From Flavobacterium arcticum (GTDB taxonomy: Bacteria; Bacteroidota; Bacteroidia; Flavobacteriales; Flavobacteriaceae), in NCBI RefSeq assembly GCF_003344925.1, contig NZ_CP031188.1, positions 742,501 to 806,500 on the forward strand: 64,000 nucleotides of DNA. Reading direction: 5' to 3'. The translations under genes were made by a program, and so were the position numbers. The notes under the pieces were generated by a model. The model saw nothing but the letters and a program-made list of their open reading frames with translations. It was not told where the DNA came from and searched no databases. Below are positions 1 through 9,220 of this stretch, in pieces (positions within the stretch are counted from its first letter, which is position 1; the number at the start of each line of letters is the position of its first letter).

Positions 1-1
1 A

Positions 2-1357
2 GGTAGCATGGGGGTTTCTATACGAAATGTATTTCGTGGAGCCGAAATTTTAAACCTTACAGTAAGAGGTAACTTAGGCTCATCTAGTGATCCTGATATT
101 GCTGACCGTAGCTTTTTTAATATTCAAGAATACGGAGCAGATGCAAAACTTAGCTTCCCAAGGATTTTTTTTCCTATTAAAACGGAAGGAATTATACCAA
201 AAAGCATGATACCCTCTACCTTAGTAAGTTTTGGTATAAGTAGGCAACAAAATATTGGTTTAGATAAAGAAAACTTCTCAGGTATTTTAAATTACAACTG
301 GAATCCAAAAGAAAAAGTTACAGCTAGTATGGATTTATTCAACATTCAATATGTACGTAACGTAAATCCGCAAAATTATTTTAATGTATACAATTCATCT
401 TACGACAAACTAAATGATATTGCTAATACTTATGTGAGCGCTGTAAACCCTGATTATTTTGTAGAAAACACAAACCCGAATCAGGACAGACAATTAATAA
501 TTGAAAATGGTACAAGTGCTTTTATTAATGAGGTAACCGATGGTACTATCGCTGTATCTTCAGAAGATAAAAGAAGTGTAAGAAGTATTGAAGAACGAAA
601 AAAACGACTTACCGAAAACAACCTAATTGCAGCTACAAACTTTACTTACACAACCAGTAATCAAGAGAACAATACAGACGAGACCTTTTTTGTCTTTAAA
701 ACAAAAATAGAAACAGCAGGAAATACACTTGGACTATTATCTGCAATTACTGACAATGGAAAAAGAAGTAGTAGTGGTAATAGAACCATTTTAGATGTTG
801 AATATTCTCAGTATGTAAAAGGAGAAGTCGATTTTATAAAACACTTTGACTTAAGGAGAGGAAAAGTCTTAGCAATGCGTGCTTTTTTCGGGCTAGCTCT
901 GCCTTATGGTAACTCTAACTCTATACCTTTTACTCGAAGTTATTTTGCAGGTGGTAGCAACGATAACCGTGCATGGCAATCATATAGCCTTGGACCAGGA
1001 AGAAGCGGCGGGCTTAATGACTTTAACGAAGCTAATCTAAAAATGGCATATAGTGCTGAGCTGCGCTTTAATTTATTTGGTCAATTAAATGGTGCTATAT
1101 TTGGCGATGTTGGTAATATATGGAATGTTTTTGACAGCCAAGAAGACCCTGATTACACTTTTAACGGATTAAGTTCTTTTCGTGATCTCGCATTAGGATC
1201 AGGCTTTGGAGTCCGGTATGACTTTAATTTCTTTGTAGTAAGGCTTGATCTTGGTTTTAAAACCTATGACCCAGGCAGACCCGTGAATGACAGATGGTTT
1301 AAGCAGTACAATTTTTCACACACTGTTTACAATGTCGGAATTAATTATCCTTTCTAA
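2..1357 (+). CDS. Omp85/TamA-like outer-membrane protein, C-terminal part
   Basis: The reading frame is open to the window edge, so the true start lies upstream and this is the C-terminal part of a larger protein. About 450 residues are seen. They are rich in alternating aromatic and polar strands, contain the stretch SYFAGGSNDNRAWQSYSLGP near residue 315, and end in a terminal phenylalanine (INYPF). These traits fit the 16-strand barrel of the Omp85 superfamily (BamA/TamA, surface antigen D15), which inserts or translocates proteins at the outer membrane. The RAW-type stretch resembles the loop 6 (V)RGF region of that family. POTRA domains are not visible because the N-terminus is missing. 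The aldolase gene follows after 47 bp but has its own -7 box. Family is well supported; BamA versus TamA cannot be decided. Confidence 0.8.
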   Translation, partial: GSMGVSIRNVFRGAEILNLTVRGNLGSSSDPDIADRSFFNIQEYGADAKLSFPRIFFPIKTEGIIPKSMIPSTLVSFGISRQQNIGLDKENFSGILNYNWNPKEKVTASMDLFNIQYVRNVNPQNYFNVYNSSYDKLNDIANTYVSAVNPDYFVENTNPNQDRQLIIENGTSAFINEVTDGTIAVSSEDKRSVRSIEERKKRLTENNLIAATNFTYTTSNQENNTDETFFVFKTKIETAGNTLGLLSAITDNGKRSSSGNRTILDVEYSQYVKGEVDFIKHFDLRRGKVLAMRAFFGLALPYGNSNSIPFTRSYFAGGSNDNRAWQSYSLGPGRSGGLNDFNEANLKMAYSAELRFNLFGQLNGAIFGDVGNIWNVFDSQEDPDYTFNGLSSFRDLALGSGFGVRYDFNFFVVRLDLGFKTYDPGRPVNDRWFKQYNFSHTVYNVGINYPF

Positions 1358-1369
1358 ACTTAAAAATAC

Positions 1370-1377
1370 TATTTTTG
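1370..1377 (+). promoter_or_regulatory. -7 box before fbaA (TATTTTTG)
   Basis: The octamer TATTTTTG matches the Bacteroidota -7 consensus TAnnTTTG and lies 27 bp before the fbaA start. No TTG is seen at the usual -33 distance, so the call is moderate. Confidence 0.5.
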
Positions 1378-1404
1378 TATATCTAATTCTTAAATCAAAA
1401 AATA

Positions 1405-2472
1405 ATGGCTCACAACATCAAGCCCGGTGTAGCTACCGGAGACCAAGTCCAAGAGATATTTAAATATGCTAAAGAGAAAGGTTTTGCATTACCAGCTATA
1501 AACGTTACAGGATCTAGTACTATAAACGGTGTAATGGAAACAGCTGCAAAACTTAATGCGCCTGTTATCATACAATTCTCTAACGGAGGATCTGCATTTA
1601 ACGCTGGTAAAGGACTATCTAACAACGGAGAAAAAGCAGCTATACTTGGTGCTATTGCTGGAGCAAAACACATACACACACTTGCCGAAGCTTACGGAGC
1701 TACAGTAATTTTACATACAGACCACTGTGCAAAAAAACTTTTGCCTTGGATAGACGGACTACTTGATGCTAGTGAAACACACTATAAAGAGCATGGAAAA
1801 CCATTATTTAGTTCGCACATGATTGACCTTTCTGAAGAGCCAATCGAAGAGAATATTGAAATTTGTAAAACATACCTTACCAGAATGAGCAAAATGGGCA
1901 TGACCCTAGAAATTGAGCTTGGTATTACTGGTGGTGAAGAAGATGGTGTTGACAATACTGATGTTGATAGCTCTAAACTATATACACAACCTGACGAAGT
2001 AGCTTATGCTTACGAAGAGTTAAACAAAATATCTGACAAGATTACTATTGCTGCTGCTTTTGGTAATGTACACGGAGTTTACAAACCAGGTAATGTAAAA
2101 CTTACACCAAAAATTCTTAAAAACTCGCAAGAGTATGTACAGGAAAAATTCAATACTGAAGCTAATCCTGTAGATTTTGTTTTCCATGGTGGTTCAGGTT
2201 CTACTCTTGAAGAAATAAGAGAGGCTATTGGATATGGCGTTATCAAAATGAATATTGATACTGACCTACAGTATGCATTTACCGAAGGTGTTCGTGATTA
2301 CATGGGCAGTAAAGTAGAGTACTTAAAAACACAAATAGGTAACCCAGAAGGTGCTGATGTACCAAACAAAAAATATTATGACCCAAGAAAATGGGTTCGT
2401 GAAGGCGAGCTTACTTTCAACACAAGGTTAGAAAAGGCTTTTGAAGACCTAAATAACGTAAACACACTATAA
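1405..2472 (+). CDS. fbaA: Class II fructose-bisphosphate aldolase
   Basis: A cytosolic metal-dependent aldolase that reversibly splits fructose-1,6-bisphosphate into glyceraldehyde-3-phosphate and dihydroxyacetone phosphate in glycolysis and gluconeogenesis. At 355 residues it has the length of the E. coli FbaA subclass. The zinc/catalytic segment LHTDHCAKK (around residues 103-111), an acidic EIELGITGGEEDG segment (about 169-181) and the phosphate-binding HGGSGS motif (about 261-266) are all visible. The start has an A-rich leader (AAATCAAAAAATA) typical of this lineage. accD follows in the same direction after 69 bp, with a long hairpin between them, so co-transcription is possible but not certain. 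Confidence 0.97.
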   Translation: MAHNIKPGVATGDQVQEIFKYAKEKGFALPAINVTGSSTINGVMETAAKLNAPVIIQFSNGGSAFNAGKGLSNNGEKAAILGAIAGAKHIHTLAEAYGATVILHTDHCAKKLLPWIDGLLDASETHYKEHGKPLFSSHMIDLSEEPIEENIEICKTYLTRMSKMGMTLEIELGITGGEEDGVDNTDVDSSKLYTQPDEVAYAYEELNKISDKITIAAAFGNVHGVYKPGNVKLTPKILKNSQEYVQEKFNTEANPVDFVFHGGSGSTLEEIREAIGYGVIKMNIDTDLQYAFTEGVRDYMGSKVEYLKTQIGNPEGADVPNKKYYDPRKWVREGELTFNTRLEKAFEDLNNVNTL

Positions 2473-2479
2473 GTTAGAG

Positions 2480-2520
2480 GCTGTTGGTTTATTTAGGCAA
2501 CCCCTCGATAAACCAGCAGC
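2480..2520 (+). other. Long intergenic hairpin between fbaA and accD
   Basis: GCTGTTGGTTTAT (2480-2492) pairs with ATAAACCAGCAGC (2508-2520) over 13 bp, with one G-U wobble and a 15-nt loop. No T-run follows, so it is not a standard intrinsic terminator. It could be an mRNA 3'-end stabiliser, a processing site or an attenuator. Confidence 0.55.
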
Positions 2521-2541
2521 TATTAATTAAATTGAATAAAT

Positions 2542-3396
2542 ATGGCTTGGTTTAAGAGAACGGAAAAAGGAATACAGACACCAACCGAAGACAAGAAAGA
2601 TGTACCTAAAGGATTATGGTACAAGTCGCCTACAGGTAAAATTATAGATGCTGAGGAGCTAGAAAGAAATTTTTATGTAAGCCCAGAAGACGGTTACCAT
2701 GTACGCATAGGTAGTAAAGAATATTTTGCTATACTTTTTGATGATAACGAGTTTACAGAACTTGATGCTAACATTACATCAAAAGACCCTTTAAAATTTG
2801 TTGACACTAAGAAATATAGCGATCGTCTAAAAGAAGCTACTGAAAAAACCAAGCTGAAAGATGCTGTGCGAACAGCTGTAGGAAAATCTAAAGGAAAAGA
2901 TCTTGTAGTATGCTGTATGGATTTTGCATTCATTGGCGGATCTATGGGAGCTGTAGTAGGAGAAAAGATTGTTCGTGGTATAGATCATGCTATCAAAAAC
3001 AAATTACCATTTGTGATGATTTCAAAATCTGGTGGTGCAAGAATGATGGAAGCAGCAATATCGTTAATGCAACTTGCTAAAACATCTGCAAAGCTATCAC
3101 AACTTGCTGATGCTGGTTTACCATACATATCATTATCTACAGATCCTACTACGGGTGGCACAACAGCATCATATGCTATGCTAGGTGACATTAACATATC
3201 AGAGCCTGGTGCGCTTATTGGGTTTGCAGGACCTCGTATCGTAAAAGATACTACAGGTAAAGAATTACCAGAAGGTTTCCAAACTGCTGAGTTTGTAATG
3301 GAACATGGCTTCCTTGATTTTATTACGCCAAGAAAAGAACTAAAAGATAAAATAAACCTTTACATCGACTTGATACAAAATCAAGCAGTTCGATAA
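2542..3396 (+). CDS. accD: Acetyl-CoA carboxylase carboxyltransferase subunit beta
   Basis: The beta subunit of the carboxyltransferase that, with AccA, moves the carboxyl group from carboxybiotin to acetyl-CoA to give malonyl-CoA for fatty-acid synthesis. It is 284 residues, normal for the family. The crotonase-like core is clear, with [14 protein letters not shown] (about 131-144), [11 protein letters not shown] (about 161-171) and GPRIVKDT (about 230-237). The N-terminal region aligns by position with E. coli AccD ([21 protein letters not shown]), but the four zinc-ribbon cysteines are absent, replaced by Ser, Thr, Ser and Asp/Gly. This appears to be a lineage trait, not damage, because the rest is intact. 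A strong terminator follows directly. Confidence 0.96.
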   Translation: MAWFKRTEKGIQTPTEDKKDVPKGLWYKSPTGKIIDAEELERNFYVSPEDGYHVRIGSKEYFAILFDDNEFTELDANITSKDPLKFVDTKKYSDRLKEATEKTKLKDAVRTAVGKSKGKDLVVCCMDFAFIGGSMGAVVGEKIVRGIDHAIKNKLPFVMISKSGGARMMEAAISLMQLAKTSAKLSQLADAGLPYISLSTDPTTGGTTASYAMLGDINISEPGALIGFAGPRIVKDTTGKELPEGFQTAEFVMEHGFLDFITPRKELKDKINLYIDLIQNQAVR

Positions 3397-3400
3397 AAAC

Positions 3401-3427
3401 AAAAATCCCGCCAGTGGCGGGATTTTT
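3401..3427. terminator. Bidirectional intrinsic terminator
   Basis: Perfect 12-bp stem AAAAATCCCGCC/GGCGGGATTTTT with a 3-nt loop. It sits between the stop of accD (plus) and the stop of the minus-strand lipoprotein gene and has T-runs on both strands, so it can end both transcripts. Confidence 0.93.
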
Positions 3428-3429
3428 TA

Positions 3430-3837
3430 TTATTTTAAAGCCTGACAATCATCTATATAATAAGGATAATTATAATATGTTCCTATATAAGTATTATTTT
3501 TGTGACCAGGACTTTCACTTCCAACAGAAACTAAAAACTGGTGATTTACATCCCAAATTAAATAATAGAAAGCTATGCTGTAATTAGTAGTTTCAAGACT
3601 TGAAACGCTATTATTTAAAAGTTTCTTATCAATCATTTTAAAAGATATTCTACATTTTTTTATGAAATCTTTTTCTCCAATAAATACTAAAGTATCATTA
3701 TCTTTTTCTCCATAATACAACGTATAATTATCATACCTCTTTTTATCAAAAACTTGAAAGTAATCACCATCGGTATTCTTTTTACTAGCACACGATAATA
3801 AAACAAATGATATACAGTAAAGATAGAGTAGCTTCAT
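3430..3837 (-). CDS. Small lipoprotein of unknown function
   Basis: A 135-residue protein with a lipoprotein signal peptide: MKLLYLYCISFVLLSC with lipobox LLSC near residue 16. The mature part begins CASKKNTDGD, with lysines near the cysteine and not the acidic run that marks surface export in Flavobacteria, so a periplasm-facing location is more likely (inference). The rest is tyrosine-rich and beta-like with no recognised domain. It lies 23 bp downstream of the ABC permease gene on the same strand and may be its last operon partner. Function unknown. Confidence 0.75.
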   Translation of the reverse strand: MKLLYLYCISFVLLSCASKKNTDGDYFQVFDKKRYDNYTLYYGEKDNDTLVFIGEKDFIKKCRISFKMIDKKLLNNSVSSLETTNYSIAFYYLIWDVNHQFLVSVGSESPGHKNNTYIGTYYNYPYYIDDCQALK

Positions 3838-3860
3838 AAAAATTTAAACGATTGAAAGAA

Positions 3861-5111
3861 TTACATACCCGTTCTAATCGCCTCAACAGGATCTAGTTTA
3901 GATGCTGCGATAGCAGGTAGTATACCAGAAATCAGTCCTATAAAAGTTGCCAACCCTGTACCTATCATTACATTAGCAAAACTAAGTATAAACTCAAAAT
4001 CAAGTGCATTAGTAAGCACCTCAGCAATACCCCACACCATAAGCATACCTACTATACCCCCTATTAAAGAAAGTATAACGGCTTCGAATAAAAACTGAAA
4101 TAATATAAAACGGTTTTTAGCACCCAGTGCTTTTTGAATACCAATAAGATTGGTACGCTCCTTTACTGATACAAACATAATATTAGCAATACCAAAGCCC
4201 CCTACCAATAGAGAGAATCCGCTAATAATCCAGCCTATCATATTCATCTTACCAATGATATCATCAATCATATCGGTAAAACCAGCAAGTATATCAATCA
4301 TAAAGTTGCTTATATCGCCTGCTTTTATTCCTCTATATGAACGTAGTTTCTGGGTAATATCTGCCTTAACCGCATCAGGGTCGGCATCTGGCATTGGTTT
4401 AATAACAATAACAGGTGTCATAAAGCTATTATTATCGCCATACATTCTACGTATAAAATTAGCAGGGATAATAATTGTAATATCATTACTTGGTCCAAAA
4501 GTACTTTCACCTTGTTTCTCTATAACCCCAATAACGGTAAAACGCTGACCGTAAATACGTATCTTTTTATCAATAGGATTTTGTGTTCCAAATAAGTTCT
4601 CTGCAACCTCTCTCCCTATTACTGCTACAGCTTTACCCGAATTTGATTCGGCCTCATTATAAAAACGTCCATCTGCTATATTCAAACTCTGAATATCAGC
4701 AAACTCATAAGACGCAGGAACCATATTAATACCACTAACCGAATTATCTTCATACTTTACCATCTCATTCTTGGTAAATATCTGGAAAGCCATATACTCT
4801 GCCAATGGCACAGCATCTTTAAGGTATTGGTATTCGTCATAAGTCACATCAGGAAACTGCTCACGTTTCCAACGCGGAACTTCTGATGGTCCAAAAGAAA
4901 AACGTTTCAGGTACATAGTATTCTCATCTACCTTACTTAAATCTTTTTTAATTTTTTTATCTAAAGAATCTACTGCAGCAAGCACGGCTATAATAGAGAA
5001 TATACCAATAGTAACCCCCAATAGCGAAAGTAACGTTCGGAGTTTGTTATTTATTAATGCACTCATTGCAAATGCAAGACTCTCTCTAAGTAAACGTAGG
5101 TATAAAAGCAT
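3861..5111 (-). CDS. MacB-like ABC transporter permease
   Basis: An inner-membrane permease of the MacB/FtsX (type VII ABC) family, 416 residues. One N-terminal membrane segment (about 17-45) is followed by a periplasmic MacB-type domain (about 46-280) and three C-terminal segments (about 285-410) of the FtsX domain, ending LDPVEAIR, a hallmark of the family. These proteins use ATP in the cytosol to drive periplasmic events such as lipoprotein, toxin or drug extrusion through an adaptor and TolC. No ATPase gene is adjacent. A MacA-like adaptor and a TolC gene lie at 58.8-61.5 kb and could be partners, but that is a guess. The substrate is not predictable. Confidence 0.92.
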   Translation of the reverse strand: MLLYLRLLRESLAFAMSALINNKLRTLLSLLGVTIGIFSIIAVLAAVDSLDKKIKKDLSKVDENTMYLKRFSFGPSEVPRWKREQFPDVTYDEYQYLKDAVPLAEYMAFQIFTKNEMVKYEDNSVSGINMVPASYEFADIQSLNIADGRFYNEAESNSGKAVAVIGREVAENLFGTQNPIDKKIRIYGQRFTVIGVIEKQGESTFGPSNDITIIIPANFIRRMYGDNNSFMTPVIVIKPMPDADPDAVKADITQKLRSYRGIKAGDISNFMIDILAGFTDMIDDIIGKMNMIGWIISGFSLLVGGFGIANIMFVSVKERTNLIGIQKALGAKNRFILFQFLFEAVILSLIGGIVGMLMVWGIAEVLTNALDFEFILSFANVMIGTGLATFIGLISGILPAIAASKLDPVEAIRTGM

Positions 5112-5211
5112 AGCAATTTATTTGTCTTGTGTAAAATTCCATATTTTTTTCGCAAAAACCTAAAACATCAAATAATAAAATAAAAAAGGTTAAAATAATG
5201 CATGTTATCTC

Positions 5212-5243
5212 TTTGAATGTTAAGCCTGCATTAACTACTTTTG
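5212..5243 (+). promoter_or_regulatory. Bacteroidota-type promoter of purH
   Basis: TTTG at 5212-5215 (-33) and TACTTTTG at 5236-5243 (-7) are separated by 20 bp, an excellent match to the Flavobacterium sigma-ABfr consensus. The start codon follows 24 bp after the -7 box. Confidence 0.85.
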
Positions 5244-5267
5244 CATCTTTAAACACAACTACATAAA

Positions 5268-6794
5268 ATGAGCACACAAAAAACCATTTCATCAGCACTT
5301 ATATCTGTATTTAGCAAAGAGGGACTAGAACCTATAGTACGCAAATTACATGAAAATAATGTAACTATTTACTCTACAGGTGGCACAGAATCTTTTATTA
5401 AAGATTTAGGAATCCCTGTTGTAGCAGTAGAAGACGTAACCTCTTACCCTTCAATACTTGGTGGGCGTGTAAAAACATTACACCCAAAAGTTTTTGGTGG
5501 TATTCTTAACCGTCAAGACAATGAGCAAGATGTACAGCAGATGCAAGAATATAACATCCCGCAGATAGATTTGGTTATTGTAGATTTATATCCTTTTGAA
5601 AAAACAGTAGCTTCGGGCGCAGCTGAAGCTGATATTATTGAGAAAATAGACATTGGCGGTATTTCACTTATACGCGCTGCTGCAAAGAATTTTAAAGACA
5701 CCATAATAGTAGCATCAGTAAACGATTATAGTCTGTTTTTAGAAACAATTACTAAAAATAATTGCGCTACTACAATAGAAGAGCGTAAATTATTTGCTGC
5801 AAAAGCATTCCATACCTCATCGCATTATGACACGGCTATATTCAATTACTTTAATACTGATGACACATTTTACAAAGCAAGTGTTGCTGACGGGCAGGTA
5901 TTGCGCTATGGCGAAAACCCACACCAAAAAGGATTCTTCTTTGGCGAATTTGACAAAATATTTGATAAGTTACACGGAAAAGAGCTATCTTACAACAACC
6001 TATTAGATGTAGATGCGGCCGTAAACCTAATGCAGGAATTTAAAAATGATGCACCTACATTTGCCATACTAAAACATAACAACGCTTGCGGGCTAGCTAC
6101 AAGAGCTACTATAAAAGAAGCTTACCTTGATGCACTTGCTGGCGATCCTACATCAGCTTTTGGTGGTGTATTAATTTCGAATACTAAAATTGACGTAGCA
6201 ACTGCCGAAGAAATTCATAACCTTTTCTGCGAAGTGGTTATAGCTCCTGATTATGACGATGATGCGAAAGCAGTATTACAAGGAAAGAAAAATAGAATAT
6301 TATTAGTACAACATGATGTAGCACTACCTACTAAGCAAGTACGAACCTGTTTAAACGGATTGTTAGTACAAGATAAAGACAACATTACAGATACTAAAGA
6401 ACAACTTAAAACCGTTACGATAACATCGCCTACAGCGCAAGAGATTGAAGATCTTATTTTTGCATCTAAAATATGCAAGCACACTAAGTCAAACACTATT
6501 GTATTTGCAAAAAACAAACAACTTTTTGCATCGGGCACAGGACAAACCTCTCGTGTAGATGCATTAAGACAAGCTATTGATAAAGCTGTATCTTTTAAAT
6601 TTGACCTAAACGGAGCTGTTATGGCAAGTGATGCTTTTTTTCCATTTCCAGACTGTGTGGAATTGGCAAAAAACGCAGGAATCACCGCAGTTATACAGCC
6701 TGGAGGATCTATAAAAGATGAATTAAGTATTAATTATTGTAACGAAAATAATGTTGCAATGGTATTTACAGGAACAAGACATTTTAAACATTAA
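5268..6794 (+). CDS. purH: Bifunctional AICAR transformylase/IMP cyclohydrolase
   Basis: Catalyses the last two steps of purine synthesis in the cytosol: formylation of AICAR with 10-formyl-tetrahydrofolate, then ring closure to IMP. It is 508 residues, the normal length. The N-terminal cyclohydrolase (MGS-like) domain shows STGGTESFIKDLGIPV (about 36-51) and GGRVKTLHPKVFGGIL (about 65-80). The C-terminal transformylase domain shows RYGENPHQK (about 211-219) and KHNNACG (about 265-271). It has its own promoter and is followed by the mre cluster after 62 bp, where a separate -7 box is seen. Confidence 0.97.
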   Translation: MSTQKTISSALISVFSKEGLEPIVRKLHENNVTIYSTGGTESFIKDLGIPVVAVEDVTSYPSILGGRVKTLHPKVFGGILNRQDNEQDVQQMQEYNIPQIDLVIVDLYPFEKTVASGAAEADIIEKIDIGGISLIRAAAKNFKDTIIVASVNDYSLFLETITKNNCATTIEERKLFAAKAFHTSSHYDTAIFNYFNTDDTFYKASVADGQVLRYGENPHQKGFFFGEFDKIFDKLHGKELSYNNLLDVDAAVNLMQEFKNDAPTFAILKHNNACGLATRATIKEAYLDALAGDPTSAFGGVLISNTKIDVATAEEIHNLFCEVVIAPDYDDDAKAVLQGKKNRILLVQHDVALPTKQVRTCLNGLLVQDKDNITDTKEQLKTVTITSPTAQEIEDLIFASKICKHTKSNTIVFAKNKQLFASGTGQTSRVDALRQAIDKAVSFKFDLNGAVMASDAFFPFPDCVELAKNAGITAVIQPGGSIKDELSINYCNENNVAMVFTGTRHFKH

Positions 6795-6800
6795 TTTTAG

Positions 6801-6808
6801 TACTTTTG
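6801..6808 (+). promoter_or_regulatory. -7 box before mreB (TACTTTTG)
   Basis: TACTTTTG fits TAnnTTTG and lies 48 bp before mreB. A TTG at the -33 distance is not seen, so some mreB transcription may also come from the purH promoter. Confidence 0.5.
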
Positions 6809-6856
6809 TAAGCCTGAACACTTATAAAACACGAACCCTAAATACATTAATAAAGT

Positions 6857-7885
6857 ATGGGATTTTTTGATTTCATGACCGAGGATATTGCCATTGACCT
6901 TGGTACCGCAAATACCCTCATTATCCATAACGACAAGGTTGTTATAGACAGCCCCTCTATTGTAGCACGCGACCGAGTATCGGGAAAAATAATTGCTGTA
7001 GGTAAAGAGGCAAGTATGATGCAGGGTAAAACGCATGAAAACATAAAAACCATACGTCCGCTTAAAGACGGGGTTATTGCCGACTTTGATGCTTCTGAAC
7101 AGATGATAAGTTTGTTTATTAAAAGTATCCCTGCCTTAAAAAAGAAACTTTTTAAACCAGCGCTTCGCATGGTTATCTGTATCCCATCGGGTATTACCGA
7201 AGTAGAAATGCGTGCAGTAAAAGAATCGGCAGAAAGAGTAAACGGCAAAGAAGTATATCTTATTCATGAGCCTATGGCAGCAGCAATAGGTATTGGGGTA
7301 GATATTATGCAACCAAAAGGTAATATGATTGTAGATATAGGTGGTGGTACTACCGAGATTGCAGTTATTGCACTTGGAGGTATTGTATGTGATAAATCGG
7401 TAAAAATTGCGGGAGATGTTTTCACTAATGATATTGTATATTATATGAGAACGCAGCATAACCTTTTTGTAGGAGAAAGTACTGCCGAGAAAATAAAGAT
7501 ACAGATAGGTGCTGCACTAGAAGACCTAGAGTCGCCGCCAGAAGAAATGTCGGTACAAGGACGTGACTTACTTACAGGTAAGCCAAAGCAAGTAGATGTT
7601 TCTTATAGAGAAATTGCAAAAGCATTAGACAAATCTATACAACGTATAGAAGATGCTGTAATGGAAACGCTATCGCAAACACCGCCAGAACTTGCAGCAG
7701 ATATATACAATACTGGTATATACCTCGCAGGAGGTGGCTCGATGCTTAGAGGACTTGATAAAAGGATATCTCAAAAAACTGATTTACCTGTTTATATTGC
7801 CGAAGACCCATTGAGGGCAGTAGTAAGAGGAACAGGAATGGCACTTAAAAACATTCAAAAATTTAGAAGTATACTCATAAAATAA
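6857..7885 (+). CDS. mreB: Rod shape-determining actin homologue MreB
   Basis: An actin-like ATPase that forms membrane-bound filaments and positions the elongasome for lateral cell-wall growth. It is 342 residues with the MreB phosphate-1 loop AIDLGTANTLI (about 12-22), the IHEPMAAAIGIG segment (about 136-147), phosphate-2 MIVDIGGGTTEIAVIA (about 157-172) and the C-terminal LAGGGSMLRGLD (about 289-300). The N-terminus MGFFDFMTEDIAI carries a short amphipathic stretch for membrane binding. It is the first gene of a five-gene operon that encodes the whole Rod complex (MreBCD, PBP2, RodA), with 11 bp to mreC. Confidence 0.98.
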   Translation: MGFFDFMTEDIAIDLGTANTLIIHNDKVVIDSPSIVARDRVSGKIIAVGKEASMMQGKTHENIKTIRPLKDGVIADFDASEQMISLFIKSIPALKKKLFKPALRMVICIPSGITEVEMRAVKESAERVNGKEVYLIHEPMAAAIGIGVDIMQPKGNMIVDIGGGTTEIAVIALGGIVCDKSVKIAGDVFTNDIVYYMRTQHNLFVGESTAEKIKIQIGAALEDLESPPEEMSVQGRDLLTGKPKQVDVSYREIAKALDKSIQRIEDAVMETLSQTPPELAADIYNTGIYLAGGGSMLRGLDKRISQKTDLPVYIAEDPLRAVVRGTGMALKNIQKFRSILIK

Positions 7886-7896
7886 AGAAATAAGAA

Positions 7897-8721
7897 ATGC
7901 AGCAAATATTAAATTTTATATTTAAAAACAGTATTCTACTACTGTTTTTGCTGCTTTTAGGTATCTCGTTAACACTTACCATACAGTCGCACGCATACCA
8001 TAAGAGTATGACAATATCATCGGCAAATGCTGTAAGCGGTTATGTGTATGGACAAGTAAATAATGTAGAAGAGTATTTGCACCTTAAGACCGAAAATGAA
8101 AAGCTTGCCGATGAAAATGCCCGATTAAAAAAATTACTTTTTAATACTAAGGACACTCTTGACTTAGCGACTGTAACAATCCCTAACGCAGTAGGCAGTT
8201 TTAACGTAATACAGTCTAAAATAATATCCAATTCATACAATAGACACAAAAACTACCTTACTATAAATAGCGGAGCAAAAGATGGTATAAAACCCGATAT
8301 GGGAGTTGTTAGCGACCTTGGTGTAGTAGGTATAGTAGAAAACGTATCGCCTGGTTATGCTACTTTAATAAGTGTACTAAACTTAAAATTTAAACTAGCT
8401 GCAAAAATAAAAAAGAATGGTCATTATGGCTTCTTGGTATGGAATGGCAAAAATGCAGGCTACACGCAACTAACTGATGTACCTCGATTAGCTAAAGTAG
8501 ATAAAGGAGATACTATTGTAACAGGTGGAAGATCGGATATATTTCCTGAAAACATACCTATAGGTACTATAGATAAAGTATATATAGATAACGAAACTAA
8601 TTATTATACACTTGACGTAAGGCTATTTAATGACATGACAAGCCTAGGACATGTATATGTTATAGAAAACAAAGACAGAGAAGAGATAATACAACTGGAA
8701 GCGGCAACTAAAAATGAATAA
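7897..8721 (+). CDS. mreC: Rod shape-determining protein MreC
   Basis: A bitopic inner-membrane protein that links MreB and PBP2 through its periplasmic part. Of 274 residues, the N-terminal membrane segment (about 10-30) is followed by a coiled coil (about 50-85, EYLHLKTENEKLADENARLK) and the beta-barrel MreC domain with DGIKPDMGVVS (about 128-138) and TGGRSDIFPENIPIG (about 209-223). The length is typical. Its end overlaps the start of mreD by 8 bp, suggesting translational coupling. Confidence 0.96.
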   Translation: MQQILNFIFKNSILLLFLLLLGISLTLTIQSHAYHKSMTISSANAVSGYVYGQVNNVEEYLHLKTENEKLADENARLKKLLFNTKDTLDLATVTIPNAVGSFNVIQSKIISNSYNRHKNYLTINSGAKDGIKPDMGVVSDLGVVGIVENVSPGYATLISVLNLKFKLAAKIKKNGHYGFLVWNGKNAGYTQLTDVPRLAKVDKGDTIVTGGRSDIFPENIPIGTIDKVYIDNETNYYTLDVRLFNDMTSLGHVYVIENKDREEIIQLEAATKNE

Positions 8722-9220
8722 TAGTATAATAACAAATAGCATCCGTTTTATTATTTTACTTGCACTACAAGTACTTATTTTTAACCGTATAGAGCTTTTT
8801 GGCTTTATAAACGCTTTCCCTTATATTTTATTTATATTACTTTACCCTGTAGATGGCAACAAAGCATTACTGCTTATTTTGGCGTTTTTAATGGGGCTGA
8901 GTATAGACACATTTTTAAATTCAGGGGGTGCCCATGCAGCAGCAAGTCTTGTGCTTGCCTATATGCGCCCTACCATATTTAAATTCTCTTTTGGGGTAAG
9001 TTATCAATACCAAACCGTAAAAATAAATGATCGTCTTTCATCCGAAAGATTTTCATTTATACTTATTTCGGTTGTAATACACCATCTAATTTTATACCTT
9101 TTAGAAATATTTAGATTCAGTTTAATGCTTGATATTTTATTGCGCTCAGTATTTTCTGCAATATTTACACTTATACTTTGTATAATTATAATCTATATAA
9201 CTAAACCCAGTAAACAATGA
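8714..9220 (+). CDS. mreD: Rod shape-determining membrane protein MreD
   Basis: A polytopic inner-membrane protein of the elongasome. It has 168 residues with about five hydrophobic segments, including the start to 22, 28-60 and the C-terminal 140-160. The sequence matches the Bacteroidota form of MreD, which is poorly conserved, so the call rests on topology, size and position. It overlaps mreC by 8 bp and mrdA by 4 bp (ATGA), the usual arrangement in the mreBCD operon. Confidence 0.92.
   Translation: MNNSIITNSIRFIILLALQVLIFNRIELFGFINAFPYILFILLYPVDGNKALLLILAFLMGLSIDTFLNSGGAHAAASLVLAYMRPTIFKFSFGVSYQYQTVKINDRLSSERFSFILISVVIHHLILYLLEIFRFSLMLDILLRSVFSAIFTLILCIIIIYITKPSKQ

Noticed and set aside
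5086..5298. Minus-strand open frame overlapping the purH promoter
   Set aside because: No known motif, odd composition, and it covers the well-formed purH promoter and start.
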